This document shows positions 7,561 through 17,120 of a stretch of 64,000 nt of DNA, piece after piece. How positions within the stretch are numbered: position 1 is the first letter of the stretch; the number at the start of each line of letters is the position of its first letter. The translations under genes were made by a program, and so were the position numbers. Origin of the DNA: Burkholderia sp. PAMC 26561 (GTDB lineage: Bacteria > Pseudomonadota > Gammaproteobacteria > Burkholderiales > Burkholderiaceae); the NCBI RefSeq assembly GCF_001557535.2, contig NZ_CP014306.1:124001-188000 (forward strand). Reading direction: 5' to 3'. The notes under the pieces were generated by a model. That model was not told the origin of the DNA and did not search any database. It worked only from the letters and a program-made list of their open reading frames with translations.

Positions 7561-8595
7561 TCAACGCGCGGCGCAAAGCGCGCGGATTTCAGCGGTGAAC
7601 TGTTCCACCGTTTCCGGCAGGGTGTCCCACGCGCACATCAGCCTGCAGCCACCCGAGCCGATGAACTGATAGAACTTCCAGCCCTTGTTGCGCAGCGCCT
7701 GTGCCACATGTGGCGGCAGTTCGGCGAACACGGCGTTGGACTGCGGCTTGAACATCACCTTGACGCCTTCTATATCCGCAAGCCGGTCGGCCATCAACTG
7801 CGCCATTGAATTGGCATGGCGGGCGTTGCGCAGCCAGACATCGTTGTTGAGAAGGCCGAGCCACGGCGCCGAAATAAATCGCATCTTCGATGCCAGTTGC
7901 CCCGCCTGCTTGAGCCTGTAGGCAAAATCGACGGCCAGGGCCTTATCGAAGAAAATCACCGCCTCGCCGACCGGCAAGCCGTTTTTCGTGCCGCCGAAAC
8001 ACAGCACGTCTACGCCCGCGCGCCACGTGATTTCCGACGGGTGCACGTTCAGCGACGCCACCGCATTCGCAAAACGCGCGCCGTCCATATGCACTTTCAG
8101 ATGCCGGCGCTTGGCAATCGCCGCGATCGCACGGATCTCCTCGACGCTATACACGGTGCCCACTTCGGTGGACTGCGTGAGCGTGACGACCTTGGGCTTC
8201 GGGTAGTGGATATCGGCGCGGCGCGTGACGATTGCTTCGATGGCATCCGGCGTCAGCTTTCCATCGATACCCGGCGCCGTCAGCAGTTTTGAGCCGCCGG
8301 AGAAGAATTCAGGGCCGCCGCATTCATCGGTTTCGATGTGCGCGAGTTCGTGGCAAATCACCGAATGGTAGGACTGGCAGAGCGACGCGAGTGCCAGTGA
8401 ATTGGCTGCCGTGCCGTTGAACACGAAAAAGACTTCGCAGTCCGTCTGGAAAAGATCGCGGATGCGATCGCAGACGCCTTGCGTCCAGGAATCGTCGCCG
8501 TAAGCGGGCTCATGGCCGCTGTTGTTGGCATCGATCAGCGCTGCTAGCGCTTCGGGGCAAATACCGGCGTAGTTATCGGAGGCAAAATGTTGCAT
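7561..8595 (-). CDS. ltaE: Low-specificity L-threonine aldolase (LtaE-like)
   Basis: This PLP-dependent fold-type I enzyme of 344 residues cleaves L-threonine or allo-threonine to glycine and acetaldehyde in the cytoplasm. The N-terminal FASDNYAGICPE segment, the FVFNGTAANSLAL cofactor-phosphate region, HMDGARFANAV (PLP-binding Asp and Arg) and the Schiff-base lysine in FGGTKNGLPVGE are all present in the usual order. The length matches the family. It precedes the NUDIX gene by 19 bases on the same strand. No regulatory site is evident in the 120 bases upstream apart from a GC-rich inverted repeat near 8652-8680. Confidence 0.92.
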   Translation of the reverse strand: MQHFASDNYAGICPEALAALIDANNSGHEPAYGDDSWTQGVCDRIRDLFQTDCEVFFVFNGTAANSLALASLCQSYHSVICHELAHIETDECGGPEFFSGGSKLLTAPGIDGKLTPDAIEAIVTRRADIHYPKPKVVTLTQSTEVGTVYSVEEIRAIAAIAKRRHLKVHMDGARFANAVASLNVHPSEITWRAGVDVLCFGGTKNGLPVGEAVIFFDKALAVDFAYRLKQAGQLASKMRFISAPWLGLLNNDVWLRNARHANSMAQLMADRLADIEGVKVMFKPQSNAVFAELPPHVAQALRNKGWKFYQFIGSGGCRLMCAWDTLPETVEQFTAEIRALCAAR

Positions 8596-8715
8596 GCGGT
8601 CTGGAGCCAGGGCAATGTGGACGTGGCCGTCATTTTAGCGGTTCATGTCCGAATCCGCGGAGACGTCAATAAGACGATGCCGCGGATCTCATTGCCCTTC
8701 TACAGATTAATCTGA

Positions 8716-8943
8716 TTACTTCGCGGCGGGTTGGCTCGCTGCCGCGGCTTGCTTGTCCTTCTTGTTAGCCTCGTGATGGCCGATCGCACAGCCGCCTGCC
8801 GCGCCCACTACGCCGTGCTTACCCGCTACGTGGCCGGCTACGCCGCCGACCGCCGCGCCTTCGAGACAGCCCTTCGCATAGACCGCGCCGGTGGTGAAAA
8901 GCATCGAGGATGCGAGTGCGAGCGAGACAAATTTCTTGTTCAT
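8716..8943 (-). CDS. Small secreted glycine-zipper protein
   Basis: A 75-residue protein of unknown function. A clear N-terminal signal peptide (MNKKFVSLALASSMLFTTGAVYA, cleavage expected after AYA-like VYA) is followed by small-residue repeats of the type GAAVGGVAGHVAG...VVGAAGGCAIG, typical of glycine-zipper membrane-associating envelope proteins. The C-terminus is lysine- and alanine-rich. AAGGAA lies nine bases before the ATG, supporting this start. It stands alone between ltaE and alaS, both on the same strand. A similar short glycine-zipper lipoprotein occurs at 13343-13552, so the two may belong to one stress-linked envelope family; that is inference. Confidence 0.75.
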   Translation of the reverse strand: MNKKFVSLALASSMLFTTGAVYAKGCLEGAAVGGVAGHVAGKHGVVGAAGGCAIGHHEANKKDKQAAAASQPAAK

Positions 8944-9051
8944 GAACGTGTTCCTTTTTGTAGTCGATGCGCGGGACTTCGTGTCCGCGCTAGCCGAAGA
9001 ACCGCAAGGTCCGTACCTGTCGATAGGCTTGCAATCGTTCGCCCCGAATGG

Positions 9052-9087
9052 AAAAAGCCCGTCGTGTTGATTACACGACGGGCTTTT
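9052..9087 (-). terminator. Rho-independent terminator after alaS
   Basis: Inverted repeat AAAAGCCCGTCGTGT / ACACGACGGGCTTTT with a five-base loop, 22 bases beyond the alaS stop. A-rich and T-rich flanks make it usable in both directions. Confidence 0.85.
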
Positions 9088-9108
9088 GACCCTGGTTCAG
9101 AGACAGCT

Positions 9109-11733
9109 TTAGAGCTTCCCCTTCACCCACTCGTTGACACCGGCAAGCGCTGCTGCCAAGTTCTGCGGCTCGGTGCCGCCAGCCTGCGCCATATCCGGCC
9201 GCCCGCCGCCCTTGCCACCCACTTGCTGTGCGACGAAGTTCACGAGATCGCCCGCTTTCACTTTCTTCGATGCCTCCGCCGTCACGCCTGCAATCAGGCT
9301 GACCTTGTTGCCATCGACGGCAGCCAGGACTATCGCCGCGTTCTTCAGCTTGTCCTTCAATTTATCGACGGTTTCGCGCAATGTCTTGCCGTCCGCGCCC
9401 GGCAACTGCGCAGCCAGGACATGTACGCCGCCGATCTCGACTGCCTGCGACACCAGTTCGTCGCCCTGGCTCGATGCCAGCTTGGACTTCAGCGCGCCGA
9501 GTTCCTTTTCCAGCGACTTCACGTGCTCCTGAACCTGCATGATGCGCTGGGTCAGCTCCGACGGCTGCGCCTTCAATACCGCCGATGCCGCGTTGATCCG
9601 CGCATCGAGTTCCTGCACGAAACGCACAGCGTTGTCGCCGGTAATGGCTTCCACGCGGCGAATGCCGGCTGCCACGCCGCCTTCCATCACGATCTTGAAC
9701 AAGCCGATATCGCCCGTGCGATTCACGTGGGTACCCCCGCACAACTCACGCGAAAAGCCGAGATCCAGCACGCGCACCACGTCGCCATATTTCTCGCCGA
9801 AGAGCGCCATTGCGCCGCCCTTCACCGCCTCGTCGTAGGGCATGACACGCACGATGCCCGGCGCGTTCGCCAGCACTTCCGCGTTCACGATTTCTTCCAC
9901 GCGACGAATCTGCTCGTCGGTCATGGGGGCGTTGTGTGCAAAGTCGAAACGAGTCTTGTCGGGATCGACCAGCGAACCCTTTTGCTGCACGTGACCGCCA
10001 AGCACTTCGCGCAGCGCCCGGTGCATCAAGTGCGTCGCCGAGTGATTGCGCGCCGTGCGCAGACGGCGGGTCGTGTCGATCTCGGCCTTCACCACGTCGC
10101 CCACTTTCAGCGTGCCTTGCTCGACCGAACCGTGATGACCGACCACGTCCGATTGCACTTTCAACGTATCGGCGACGGCGAAGCGCACCGCGGCGTTTGC
10201 GAGCACGCCCTGGTCGCCGGCCTGACCGCCCGATTCCGCGTAGAACGGCGTGTGATCCAGCACGACGATGGCTTGCTGGCCGGCTTGGGCCTCTTTAACC
10301 GATGCCCCGTCCAAGTAGATTGCGACGATCTTCGCGTCATTGAAGAACTCGTTCTCGTAGCCATGGAACGTGGTCTTCTCGCCCGCATATTCCAGACCTT
10401 GCGCCGACTTGAACTTGCCGGCCGAACGGGCTTGTTCGCGTTGACGGGCCATGGCTTCGTCGAACGCGGTTTCGTCGACCGTGATGCCGCGTTCGCGGCA
10501 TACGTCCGCCGTCAAATCCAGCGGGAAGCCGAACGTGTCGTGCAACTTGAACGCGAGCTCGCCGTCGAGTTGCTTCGAGCCTTTGGCATCGAGTTCGGCG
10601 AGTGCTGTTTCGAGCATCGCCATGCCGTGTTCGATGGTTTCGAAGAACCGTTCCTCTTCCTGTTTCAGCACGTTCGTGACGCGCGTCTGCGCTTCTTTCA
10701 GTTCCGGGTAAGCCGCGCCCATTTCCTCGACCAGATCTGCCACGAGCTTGTGGAAAAACGCGCCCTTGCGGCCGAGCTTGTAGCCGTGGCGGATCGCGCG
10801 GCGCACGATACGGCGCAGCACATAACCGCGGCCTTCGTTGCCGGGGATCACGCCATCGACGATCAAGAACGAACACGCGCGAATATGGTCGGCGATGACC
10901 TTCAGCGAATTGTTCGTGAGGTCCGGCGTACCGGTTTCGCGGGATGCAGCCTTGATGAGCGCCTGGAACAGGTCGATCTCGTAGTTGCTGTGCACATGCT
11001 GGAGCACGGCGGCAAGGCGTTCGAGGCCCATGCCGGTATCGACGCTCTGCTTGGGCAGCTTCGTCATGTTGCCCTGGGCATCACGATTGAACTGCATGAA
11101 CACGAGATTCCAGATCTCTATGAAGCGGTCGCCGTCCTCTTCCGCAGATCCCGGCGGGCCGCCCCACACTTCCGGGCCGTGGTCGTAGAACACTTCAGAA
11201 CAAGGGCCGCAGGGGCCGGTATCGCCCATGGTCCAGAAATTATCCGATGCGTAGCGCGCACCCTTGTTGTCACCGATGCGGATGATCCGCTCCTTCGGCA
11301 CGCCGATTTCGTTTTCCCAAATGGCGAACGCTTCGTCGTCTTCCTGGTAGACCGTGACGGTGAGCTTTTCCGGCGGCAGGCCGTAGACTTTCGTCAGCAG
11401 TTCCCAGCAATAGTGGATGGCATCGCGCTTGAAATAGTCGCCAAACGAGAAGTTGCCGAGCATCTCGAAGAACGTGTGATGACGGGCCGTATAGCCGACG
11501 TTTTCGAGGTCGTTGTGCTTGCCGCCTGCGCGTACGCTGCGCTGGGACGTGGTCGCGCGTGAATACGGGCGCGATTCGGTGCCGAGGAACACGTCCTTGA
11601 ACTGGACCATGCCGGAGTTCGTGAACAACAGCGTGGGATCGTTGCCGGGCACGAGGCTCGACGAGCGGACGATCGTGTGGCCCTTCGATTCAAAGAACTT
11701 GAGGAATTTCTCGCGGATGTCGGCGGCTTTCAT
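9109..11733 (-). CDS. alaS: Alanyl-tRNA synthetase
   Basis: AlaRS charges tRNA-Ala with alanine and edits mischarged serine or glycine; 874 residues, full length. The class II catalytic domain is at the N-terminus ([18 protein letters not shown]), with the class II arginine motif in [14 protein letters not shown]. The central tRNA-recognition region is followed by the editing domain with its zinc ligands HSATH and CGGTH. The C-terminal oligomerisation and glycine-rich C-Ala segment ends in [15 protein letters not shown], a family hallmark. It is transcribed alone, with a perfect TATAAT hexamer about 85 bases upstream and a strong terminator after the stop. No anomaly seen. Confidence 0.98.
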   Translation of the reverse strand: MKAADIREKFLKFFESKGHTIVRSSSLVPGNDPTLLFTNSGMVQFKDVFLGTESRPYSRATTSQRSVRAGGKHNDLENVGYTARHHTFFEMLGNFSFGDYFKRDAIHYCWELLTKVYGLPPEKLTVTVYQEDDEAFAIWENEIGVPKERIIRIGDNKGARYASDNFWTMGDTGPCGPCSEVFYDHGPEVWGGPPGSAEEDGDRFIEIWNLVFMQFNRDAQGNMTKLPKQSVDTGMGLERLAAVLQHVHSNYEIDLFQALIKAASRETGTPDLTNNSLKVIADHIRACSFLIVDGVIPGNEGRGYVLRRIVRRAIRHGYKLGRKGAFFHKLVADLVEEMGAAYPELKEAQTRVTNVLKQEEERFFETIEHGMAMLETALAELDAKGSKQLDGELAFKLHDTFGFPLDLTADVCRERGITVDETAFDEAMARQREQARSAGKFKSAQGLEYAGEKTTFHGYENEFFNDAKIVAIYLDGASVKEAQAGQQAIVVLDHTPFYAESGGQAGDQGVLANAAVRFAVADTLKVQSDVVGHHGSVEQGTLKVGDVVKAEIDTTRRLRTARNHSATHLMHRALREVLGGHVQQKGSLVDPDKTRFDFAHNAPMTDEQIRRVEEIVNAEVLANAPGIVRVMPYDEAVKGGAMALFGEKYGDVVRVLDLGFSRELCGGTHVNRTGDIGLFKIVMEGGVAAGIRRVEAITGDNAVRFVQELDARINAASAVLKAQPSELTQRIMQVQEHVKSLEKELGALKSKLASSQGDELVSQAVEIGGVHVLAAQLPGADGKTLRETVDKLKDKLKNAAIVLAAVDGNKVSLIAGVTAEASKKVKAGDLVNFVAQQVGGKGGGRPDMAQAGGTEPQNLAAALAGVNEWVKGKL

Positions 11734-12266
11734 GGCGTGCGGGTCTGCTTTTGTGTGCGGTGGCGACGCGCGTTCGTAGCTTGTGCGCGGCGCCGGGAGC
11801 CAGATTGGGATTGTCGATTATACGGGGTTTGGCGATGGATTCTGCCCGTGGCGGCGGACGATGGTGATGTGCGCGTGTTGATTGCTCCGGACGGGACGTC
11901 CGCGCAACGAACCTACGTGCGCAGTGCTCGCGCATGGACTGCAGACCAGCCACTGTTCAACTTCAATTCCGATTACAGACCGCGATCATGGTCCGGCATC
12001 AGCCATAATCAAAATAACCATTAACTTCTTTATAAAAACAAATAAAAATTTCGATACCGCGGAGCAATGCATAATTGTCGTCTAGCGAATTAGAATTTTC
12101 GCCGACGATGCGGCTACACCGGAATAAAATTTCACTTCCACCTCTAAAACTGGCACCTGGTGTATCTAATGGCAGCGATTATATGAAAATATATACTCAG
12201 TTGCGAAGACCACGCAGATATTGCGTAACGTTAATAAGCACTCAATCATTCAAAGAAACGCGTTCA
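11734..12266. other. Gene-free stretch between alaS and the adhesin gene
   Basis: No convincing gene. The alaS-proximal part is GC-rich and holds a minus-strand TATAAT. From about 11980 to 12265 the sequence turns markedly AT-rich, with runs such as TTCTTTATAAAAACAAAT, unlike most of the window. A TTAACT / TAAAAA pair 16 bases apart around 12022-12050 could be a plus-strand promoter for the adhesin gene, but this is weak. Confidence 0.6.
11817..11822 (-). promoter_or_regulatory. Probable -10 element for alaS
   Basis: A perfect TATAAT on the minus strand would start the transcript near 11810, giving a leader of roughly 75 bases before alaS. No good -35 hexamer is seen at the right spacing, so the assignment rests on the -10 match and position only. 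Confidence 0.4.
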
Positions 12267-13265
12267 ATGCATCCACGGAACAAAATCTGCAAGGTCCTCG
12301 CCAGTGCGGCATGCCTGCTGGGGTTGGGCGCCGCCAGCTTGGATGCGGACGCATCCTGCTCCTTCGCGGATCCTCAAACTGCCCACGTTTATACGATCAC
12401 CATTCCACCGCAGAGCCTCTCGCGAGATGTCCCGGTCGGCACCGTGCTTTACAAAGGCGAAGTCCCGACCATACCCGTCAGCGGCCTTTACGCATGGTGC
12501 GCGGCCCCTGGCATTTATCTGAAGTCTGTTACCGGCTCTACGCTGATATCGTCGACTAATAACGTTTTTACTTACGCTACCAGTATTGATGGGATCGGCA
12601 TACGTTTTTACGAAGGCAACAACGGGAATCGCGGAAGTTATTTCGGGCCGGGAATTACCGGCAACTGGGTGGGTTCATGGAATTACAGCAACTCATCCTA
12701 TGGCGTTGAAATAGTCCGTACGCAGCCCACCGGAGTCGGTCCGAGCTCAGGTACGGTTGCCGCAACAACTTACGCAACGTTCACGCTCGATCAGCTACTG
12801 GTCGCCACCATCCAGTTCACGCCGTTCGAGGTCGGTGTGCAAACCTGCACTGTCACCACCCCGTCGATCAACGTCGACATGCCGCGCGCCCATACGCGTG
12901 ATCTGCCCACGGTAAATTCCACTTATGGCGACACCACGTTCAACATGGGACTCAACTGCGCGGCCGGCGTCAAAGTCGCCATGACCATCACCGACGCATC
13001 CCAGCCCAACAACACGTCAACCACGCTGTCGCTCGGGCACGACTCGACGGCGTCGGGAGTCGGCTACCAGATCGTGAACGGCGGCGTCCCGATCGCATTC
13101 GGTCCCGACTCGGCCGTACCGGGCGCGGCAAATCAGTTTGTCATCGTGCCGCTGTCGGTATCGGGCGCCTATAGCATCCCGCTGGTGGGCCGTTACGTTC
13201 GAACGGGAACAATGGTCCCCGGAAGTGCAAAGGCCTACGCGACATTCACCATGTCATATCAATGA
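12267..13265 (+). CDS. Orphan fimbrial tip-adhesin-like protein
   Basis: A 332-residue protein with the build of a two-domain chaperone-usher adhesin. It has a signal peptide (about 1-29, ending ADA). An N-terminal domain follows with cysteines 31 and 78 and the phrase DVPVGTVLYKGEVPT (54-69), common in fimbrial proteins. The C-terminal pilin-like domain has cysteines 194 and 231 and ends AYATFTMSYQ with the penultimate tyrosine recognised by chaperones. ATG 12267 is chosen because it opens directly into a signal peptide; an upstream in-frame extension has none. No usher, chaperone or major pilin gene is within the window. The AT-rich leader suggests acquisition by transfer. Receptor unknown; the pilin-family assignment is good, the adhesin role is inferred. 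Confidence 0.75.
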   Translation: MHPRNKICKVLASAACLLGLGAASLDADASCSFADPQTAHVYTITIPPQSLSRDVPVGTVLYKGEVPTIPVSGLYAWCAAPGIYLKSVTGSTLISSTNNVFTYATSIDGIGIRFYEGNNGNRGSYFGPGITGNWVGSWNYSNSSYGVEIVRTQPTGVGPSSGTVAATTYATFTLDQLLVATIQFTPFEVGVQTCTVTTPSINVDMPRAHTRDLPTVNSTYGDTTFNMGLNCAAGVKVAMTITDASQPNNTSTTLSLGHDSTASGVGYQIVNGGVPIAFGPDSAVPGAANQFVIVPLSVSGAYSIPLVGRYVRTGTMVPGSAKAYATFTMSYQ

Positions 13266-13321
13266 GCGCGCCACTGGCGGGAATCTGCAGCGTCGGTAGA
13301 TCTCACATGTCGTGAAAACGG

Positions 13322-13345
13322 CTTTGTCGAGCCGACAAAGTTTTA
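13322..13345. terminator. Bidirectional terminator between adhesin and small lipoprotein genes
   Basis: CTTTGTCG-AGC-CGACAAAG hairpin followed by TTTTA on the plus strand and preceded by AAAA. It lies between two convergent genes and touches the stop of the minus-strand lipoprotein gene. Confidence 0.7.
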
Positions 13346-13552
13346 CCGCACGCCCGCCCCGACCAGTCCGCCCGCTGCCGCGCCCGCCACTGTCCCGAGC
13401 GGACCGCCGGTCAGCACATAACCCAACGCACCGCCGGCCGCCGCTCCAATCCCCGCGTGCGCCTGCGTACGGCTCATCGCACACCCCGACACTGCTGCAA
13501 TCAACGTCGCAACCGCAGCAACCCGAATCGATACCCGCGTGATCTTGTTCAT
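13343..13552 (-). CDS. Small glycine-zipper lipoprotein (OsmB-like)
   Basis: A 69-residue predicted lipoprotein. A basic, hydrophobic signal ends in the lipobox VSGC (Cys near residue 24). The remainder is a glycine-zipper segment with repeats such as GIGAAAGGALGY and GTVAGAAAGGLVGAG. The pattern resembles the osmotically inducible OsmB and 17-kDa-antigen glycine-zipper proteins, which sit in the outer membrane. AAGGAAGG lies about eight bases before the ATG and supports this start. The gene stands alone, convergent with the adhesin gene. The function is not known; the call is by architecture only. Confidence 0.75.
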   Translation of the reverse strand: MNKITRVSIRVAAVATLIAAVSGCAMSRTQAHAGIGAAAGGALGYVLTGGPLGTVAGAAAGGLVGAGVR

Positions 13553-13883
13553 GTTGAGACCTTCCTTTTTATTGTCGATATGCCGCGTCCCGAACCTTTC
13601 AATTTCATTATTCGGGGACGCGACGCTATCTTAAAATCGTCTCATCATTGCCGACAACGCGATTTACCTCCCGTTACGCTCGATACATCCGGTATTGAAA
13701 CGCTGCGGGTTTGCATCAGATAAGGAACATGTCGCAACCGCGCCGCAGATCGTGGCGAAATCCCGGCCTGCGCTGTCCCGGGCGGATTGCTAAGGTAGAA
13801 TCGTTTGATCGATTTGGTCTTACCGAACGCAAGCCGCACGTATTCGAACGCTAGCGCCCTCGTCAGCTCTTCTTCTCTTTCGC
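13553..13883. other. Intergenic region upstream of glnS
   Basis: No gene seen. It must hold divergent promoters for the small lipoprotein (minus) and glnS (plus). A TAGAAT at 13796-13801, with CTGTCC 17 bases upstream (three of six matches to the -35 consensus), is the best candidate for glnS and would give a leader of about 75 bases. Confidence 0.5.
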
Positions 13884-15593
13884 ATGAACACTGATCGCAA
13901 CGACGCCCCGGCGGTGAATAATTTCATCCGCAATATCATTGACGAAGACAATCGCAACGGCAAATGGTCGCAGCGGGTCGAGACGCGTTTTCCGCCCGAA
14001 CCGAACGGTTATCTGCACATTGGCCATGCGAAGAGTATTTGCGTCAATTTCGGCATCGCGCGTGATTACGGCGGCGTCTGCCACCTGCGTTTCGACGATA
14101 CCAACCCCGAAAAGGAAAGTGTCGAGTACGTGGATTCCATCGTCGATGCGGTCAAGTGGCTCGGCTTCGACTGGAACAAGGACGGCCAGGAATACCTGTA
14201 CTTCGCAAGCGACTACTACGACCAGCTGTACGAATTCGCCGAACTGCTGATCGAGCGTGGCCAGGCTTATGTGGATAGCCAGACGGCCGAAGAAATGCGC
14301 CTGACGCGCGGCTCCGCGCAGGAACCGGGCAAGAATTCGCCGTTCCGCGACCGCACACCCGCAGAAAACCTCGACCTGTTCCGCCGCATGAAAGCCGGCG
14401 AATTCCAGGAAGGCGAGCACGTGCTGCGCGCGAAAATCGACATGGCGTCGCCGAACTTCAACATGCGCGATCCGGTGATTTATCGCATTCGTTTCGCGCA
14501 TCACTACCGGACCGGCGACACGTGGTGCATCTACCCGATGTATGACTACACGCATTGTGTATCGGACGCGCTCGAGAACATTACGCATTCGCTCTGCACG
14601 CTGGAATTCGAGGATCATCGTCCGCTTTACGACTGGTTCCTGAACCAACTCGCCGACGACGGCAAGTTCACACGTCCGCTGCCGCAGCAAATCGAGTTTT
14701 CGCGCCTGAACCTCACCTATGCAATCACCAGCAAACGCAAGCTGCTCCAACTGGTGACCGAGAACCACGTGGAAGGCTGGGACGATCCGCGCATGCCGAC
14801 TATCGTGGGCGTGCGGCGCCGTGGTTTCACACCGGAAAGCATCCGCCTGATGTGCGATCGCGTGGCCGTGACGAAGGTCGATTCATGGATCGACATGAGC
14901 GTGCTGGAAGGCGCGCTGCGCGATGATCTCGATGAAAAAGCGCCGCGTGCGATTGCAGTGCTGGATCCGCTGAAGCTGATCATCGACAACTTTCCGGAAG
15001 GCACGAGCGAGGCGTGCAGCGCGCCCGTACATCCGCATCATCCGGACCGCGGTGTTCGCGAGTTTCCGTTCTCGCGGGAATTGTGGATCGAGCGTGAAGA
15101 CTTTCAGGAAGAGCCCAAGAAGGGATATTTCCGTTTGTTCCCGGGCAACAAGGTGCGGCTGAAGTACGGCTTCGTGGTCGAATGCACCGGCGCGGACAAG
15201 GACGAAAACGGCAATATCACGGCCGTGCACTGCAATTATTTCCCCGACAGCAAATCGGGCACCGAAGGCGCGAACGGCTACAAGGTCAAGGGAACGATTC
15301 ATTGGGTCAGCGCGAAAGACGCGTATGAAGCCGAAGTTCGGCTCTACGATCGACTCTTCAAGGAGCCACAACCTGGCGCCGGCGGCGCTGAATTCCTCGA
15401 TGCATTGAATCCGGATTCAAAGCGTGTGGTTCGCGCGTATCTCGAACCATCGGCGCGCAACGCCAATGCGGAAGACCGGTATCAGTTCGAACGTCATGGC
15501 TATTTCGTGGCCGATCGGGTGGATTCGAAGCCGGGCGTGCCGGTGTTCAATCGTATCGTCAGCTTGCGCGATAGCTGGGGCAAACCGGCTTGA
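13884..15593 (+). CDS. glnS: Glutaminyl-tRNA synthetase
   Basis: GlnRS attaches glutamine to tRNA-Gln; 569 residues, full length. Class I motifs are present: HIGH at 45-48 within [16 protein letters not shown], and the KMSKS-equivalent ITSKRKL near 279-285. The acceptor-binding and C-terminal beta-barrel anticodon domains follow in the expected order, with a normal family ending near [13 protein letters not shown]. The ATG opens a normal GlnRS N-terminus, although no clear ribosome binding site precedes it. The stop touches the following binding-protein gene. Direct glutaminylation is the usual arrangement in this bacterial group. No odd residues seen. Confidence 0.97.
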   Translation: MNTDRNDAPAVNNFIRNIIDEDNRNGKWSQRVETRFPPEPNGYLHIGHAKSICVNFGIARDYGGVCHLRFDDTNPEKESVEYVDSIVDAVKWLGFDWNKDGQEYLYFASDYYDQLYEFAELLIERGQAYVDSQTAEEMRLTRGSAQEPGKNSPFRDRTPAENLDLFRRMKAGEFQEGEHVLRAKIDMASPNFNMRDPVIYRIRFAHHYRTGDTWCIYPMYDYTHCVSDALENITHSLCTLEFEDHRPLYDWFLNQLADDGKFTRPLPQQIEFSRLNLTYAITSKRKLLQLVTENHVEGWDDPRMPTIVGVRRRGFTPESIRLMCDRVAVTKVDSWIDMSVLEGALRDDLDEKAPRAIAVLDPLKLIIDNFPEGTSEACSAPVHPHHPDRGVREFPFSRELWIEREDFQEEPKKGYFRLFPGNKVRLKYGFVVECTGADKDENGNITAVHCNYFPDSKSGTEGANGYKVKGTIHWVSAKDAYEAEVRLYDRLFKEPQPGAGGAEFLDALNPDSKRVVRAYLEPSARNANAEDRYQFERHGYFVADRVDSKPGVPVFNRIVSLRDSWGKPA

Positions 15594-15634
15594 AGCCGGC
15601 GGGGCGTCTGCCGGTGTCCCTGGCTAGCAGTTGG

Positions 15635-16573
15635 ATGCGCGCGTCTACGCGGCCGTCCGCTAGCGCAACGTGCGCAGCGCTCGCGCTCGCGCTGCTGCTG
15701 GCGGCGCAGACTGTCTGCGCGAGCACGGCGGAACAACCTCAAATCTCGCCCACGTTGCGCAAGATCGCCGAGAACAACAGCATTGTTCTTGGCGTGCGCG
15801 AATCGTCGGTGCCGTTCTCGTATCTGGATGCGAAGCAGCAGCCTATTGGCTATTCCCAAAGCATCGCGCTCAAGATAGTCGATGAAGTCCGGCGCCGCTT
15901 GCAAAAGCCTCATCTCGCCGTGAGCACGGTGGTGGTGACATCGACCAACCGCCTGTCTTACGTGGTCAACCATCAGATCGACCTGGAGTGCGGTTCGACC
16001 GCCCATATCCGGGACCGCGAACAACTGGTTGCATTTACCAACAGCTTCTTCGACTACGGCATCCGGATGGTGGTGAAGCGCAAGTCCGGCATCCGGAATT
16101 ACAGCGACCTCGCCGGAAAAACGGTATCGACGACCGCAGGCACGTCCGACGAGCAACTGATCCGGGAATTGTCGATAAACCAGAAGCTCGACTTGCGGAT
16201 CATCGCCGCCCGCGATCACGCGGAAGCGTTCGAGGCGGTCAAGACCGGCCGCGCCGTTGCCTTCGTCATGGACGATCCCCTGCTATATGGAAAGATCGCG
16301 CAGGAAGGCGCCGCGCAGCGCGACTATGTGGTCACAGGCGACCCGCTTGCGCATGAAGCGTATGCGTGCGTCATGCGCAAGGGCGACCCGGTCTTCAAGA
16401 AACTGGCCGATGACGTCATTGCCGGCATGCAACGTTCAGGTGAAGCGGAGACGTTGTACGACACGTGGTTCATGCAACCCATTCCGCCCGACAACATCAA
16501 TCTGCGTTTTCCGCTCTCGCCCGAGATGAGAGCGCTGTTTGCGAATCCGAACGACCGGCCATCGGACAATTGA
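15635..16573 (+). CDS. Periplasmic amino-acid-binding protein (ABC transporter family 3)
   Basis: A secreted substrate-binding protein of the glutamate/aspartate (GltI) type, about 312 residues. A signal peptide rich in Ala and Leu ends near QTVCAS. The SBP_bac_3 fold follows, with VPFSYLDAKQQPIGYSQ, DLECGSTAHIRDR and LAGKTVSTTAGTSDEQLI, the usual ligand-binding stretches. ATG 15635 opens directly into a good signal peptide. A TTG at 15590 in the same frame would overlap the glnS stop and add 15 residues, and cannot be excluded. No permease or ATPase gene lies nearby, so it is an orphan that may serve a transporter elsewhere or have a signalling role. Confidence 0.85.
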   Translation: MRASTRPSASATCAALALALLLAAQTVCASTAEQPQISPTLRKIAENNSIVLGVRESSVPFSYLDAKQQPIGYSQSIALKIVDEVRRRLQKPHLAVSTVVVTSTNRLSYVVNHQIDLECGSTAHIRDREQLVAFTNSFFDYGIRMVVKRKSGIRNYSDLAGKTVSTTAGTSDEQLIRELSINQKLDLRIIAARDHAEAFEAVKTGRAVAFVMDDPLLYGKIAQEGAAQRDYVVTGDPLAHEAYACVMRKGDPVFKKLADDVIAGMQRSGEAETLYDTWFMQPIPPDNINLRFPLSPEMRALFANPNDRPSDN

Positions 16574-16604
16574 ACGGCTGCATCAGCCCATCAGGCTCGA
16601 CCCG

Positions 16605-17057
16605 TCAGTCCAGCGTTTGATGCAGTTCGGCAAGCGACAGCGTGGTCTGGAATAGCCGCGCGAGACTGCGGCTTGCATACTGGTCGACATCGGCCAGCGA
16701 CACCCATCGGTAGGCATCCATTTCGGGGATCATCGTGCCGTCGCGCCGCCGGGGAAAGTACGATTCGCAGACGCACTCCTCGATCTTCACTTCGTCTCGG
16801 CTGACGCGCACGGCGAACAAATGCAAATCCTTGTCCCGCCGATACACAAAGCGCCCCAGATCCTTCAGCCGCTCCGCCGGCAAGACGATGCCCGTCTCTT
16901 CCACGAGCTCGCGCAACGCCGCCTCGACAGGCTCTTCGCCTTCTTCGCCCTGACCTTTGGGAATGTCCCAATGCGACGTCTCGGTCGCGTGACAGAGCAA
17001 CACGTCGCCTTGCGTGTTGAGTATCACGACGCCGCACGAAACCGTCCGCTCAGCCAT
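16605..17057 (-). CDS. NUDIX hydrolase
   Basis: A 150-residue single-domain NUDIX enzyme with a textbook box: GQGEEGEEPVEAALRELVEE followed by TGI, fitting G-x5-E-x7-REUxEExGU, around residues 35-57. The N-terminus SCGVVILNTQGDVLLCHAT and HWDIPKGQ resemble diadenosine polyphosphate and 8-oxo-dGTP type hydrolases. It cleaves a nucleoside diphosphate linked to another group; the actual substrate is not shown. It stands between two convergent or unlinked genes with no operon partner. Length and motif residues are all normal. Confidence 0.88.
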   Translation of the reverse strand: MAERTVSCGVVILNTQGDVLLCHATETSHWDIPKGQGEEGEEPVEAALRELVEETGIVLPAERLKDLGRFVYRRDKDLHLFAVRVSRDEVKIEECVCESYFPRRRDGTMIPEMDAYRWVSLADVDQYASRSLARLFQTTLSLAELHQTLD

Positions 17058-17120
17058 TGATCGATCTGCTGCTTCGAGCTACGAAAGGGTGTTCGCCGCG
17101 AAGCTTCAATTGGAGACTGC

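Noticed and set aside
8703..8714. Perfect palindrome CAGATTAATCTG after the glycine-zipper gene
   Set aside because: Short, without a T tract; chance occurrence is likely and no regulator can be named.
8731..11562. 943-codon plus-strand open frame opposite alaS
   Set aside because: It mirrors alaS exactly; G/C-rich third positions of a real gene keep the antisense frame open. The product is Arg/His-rich and unrecognisable.
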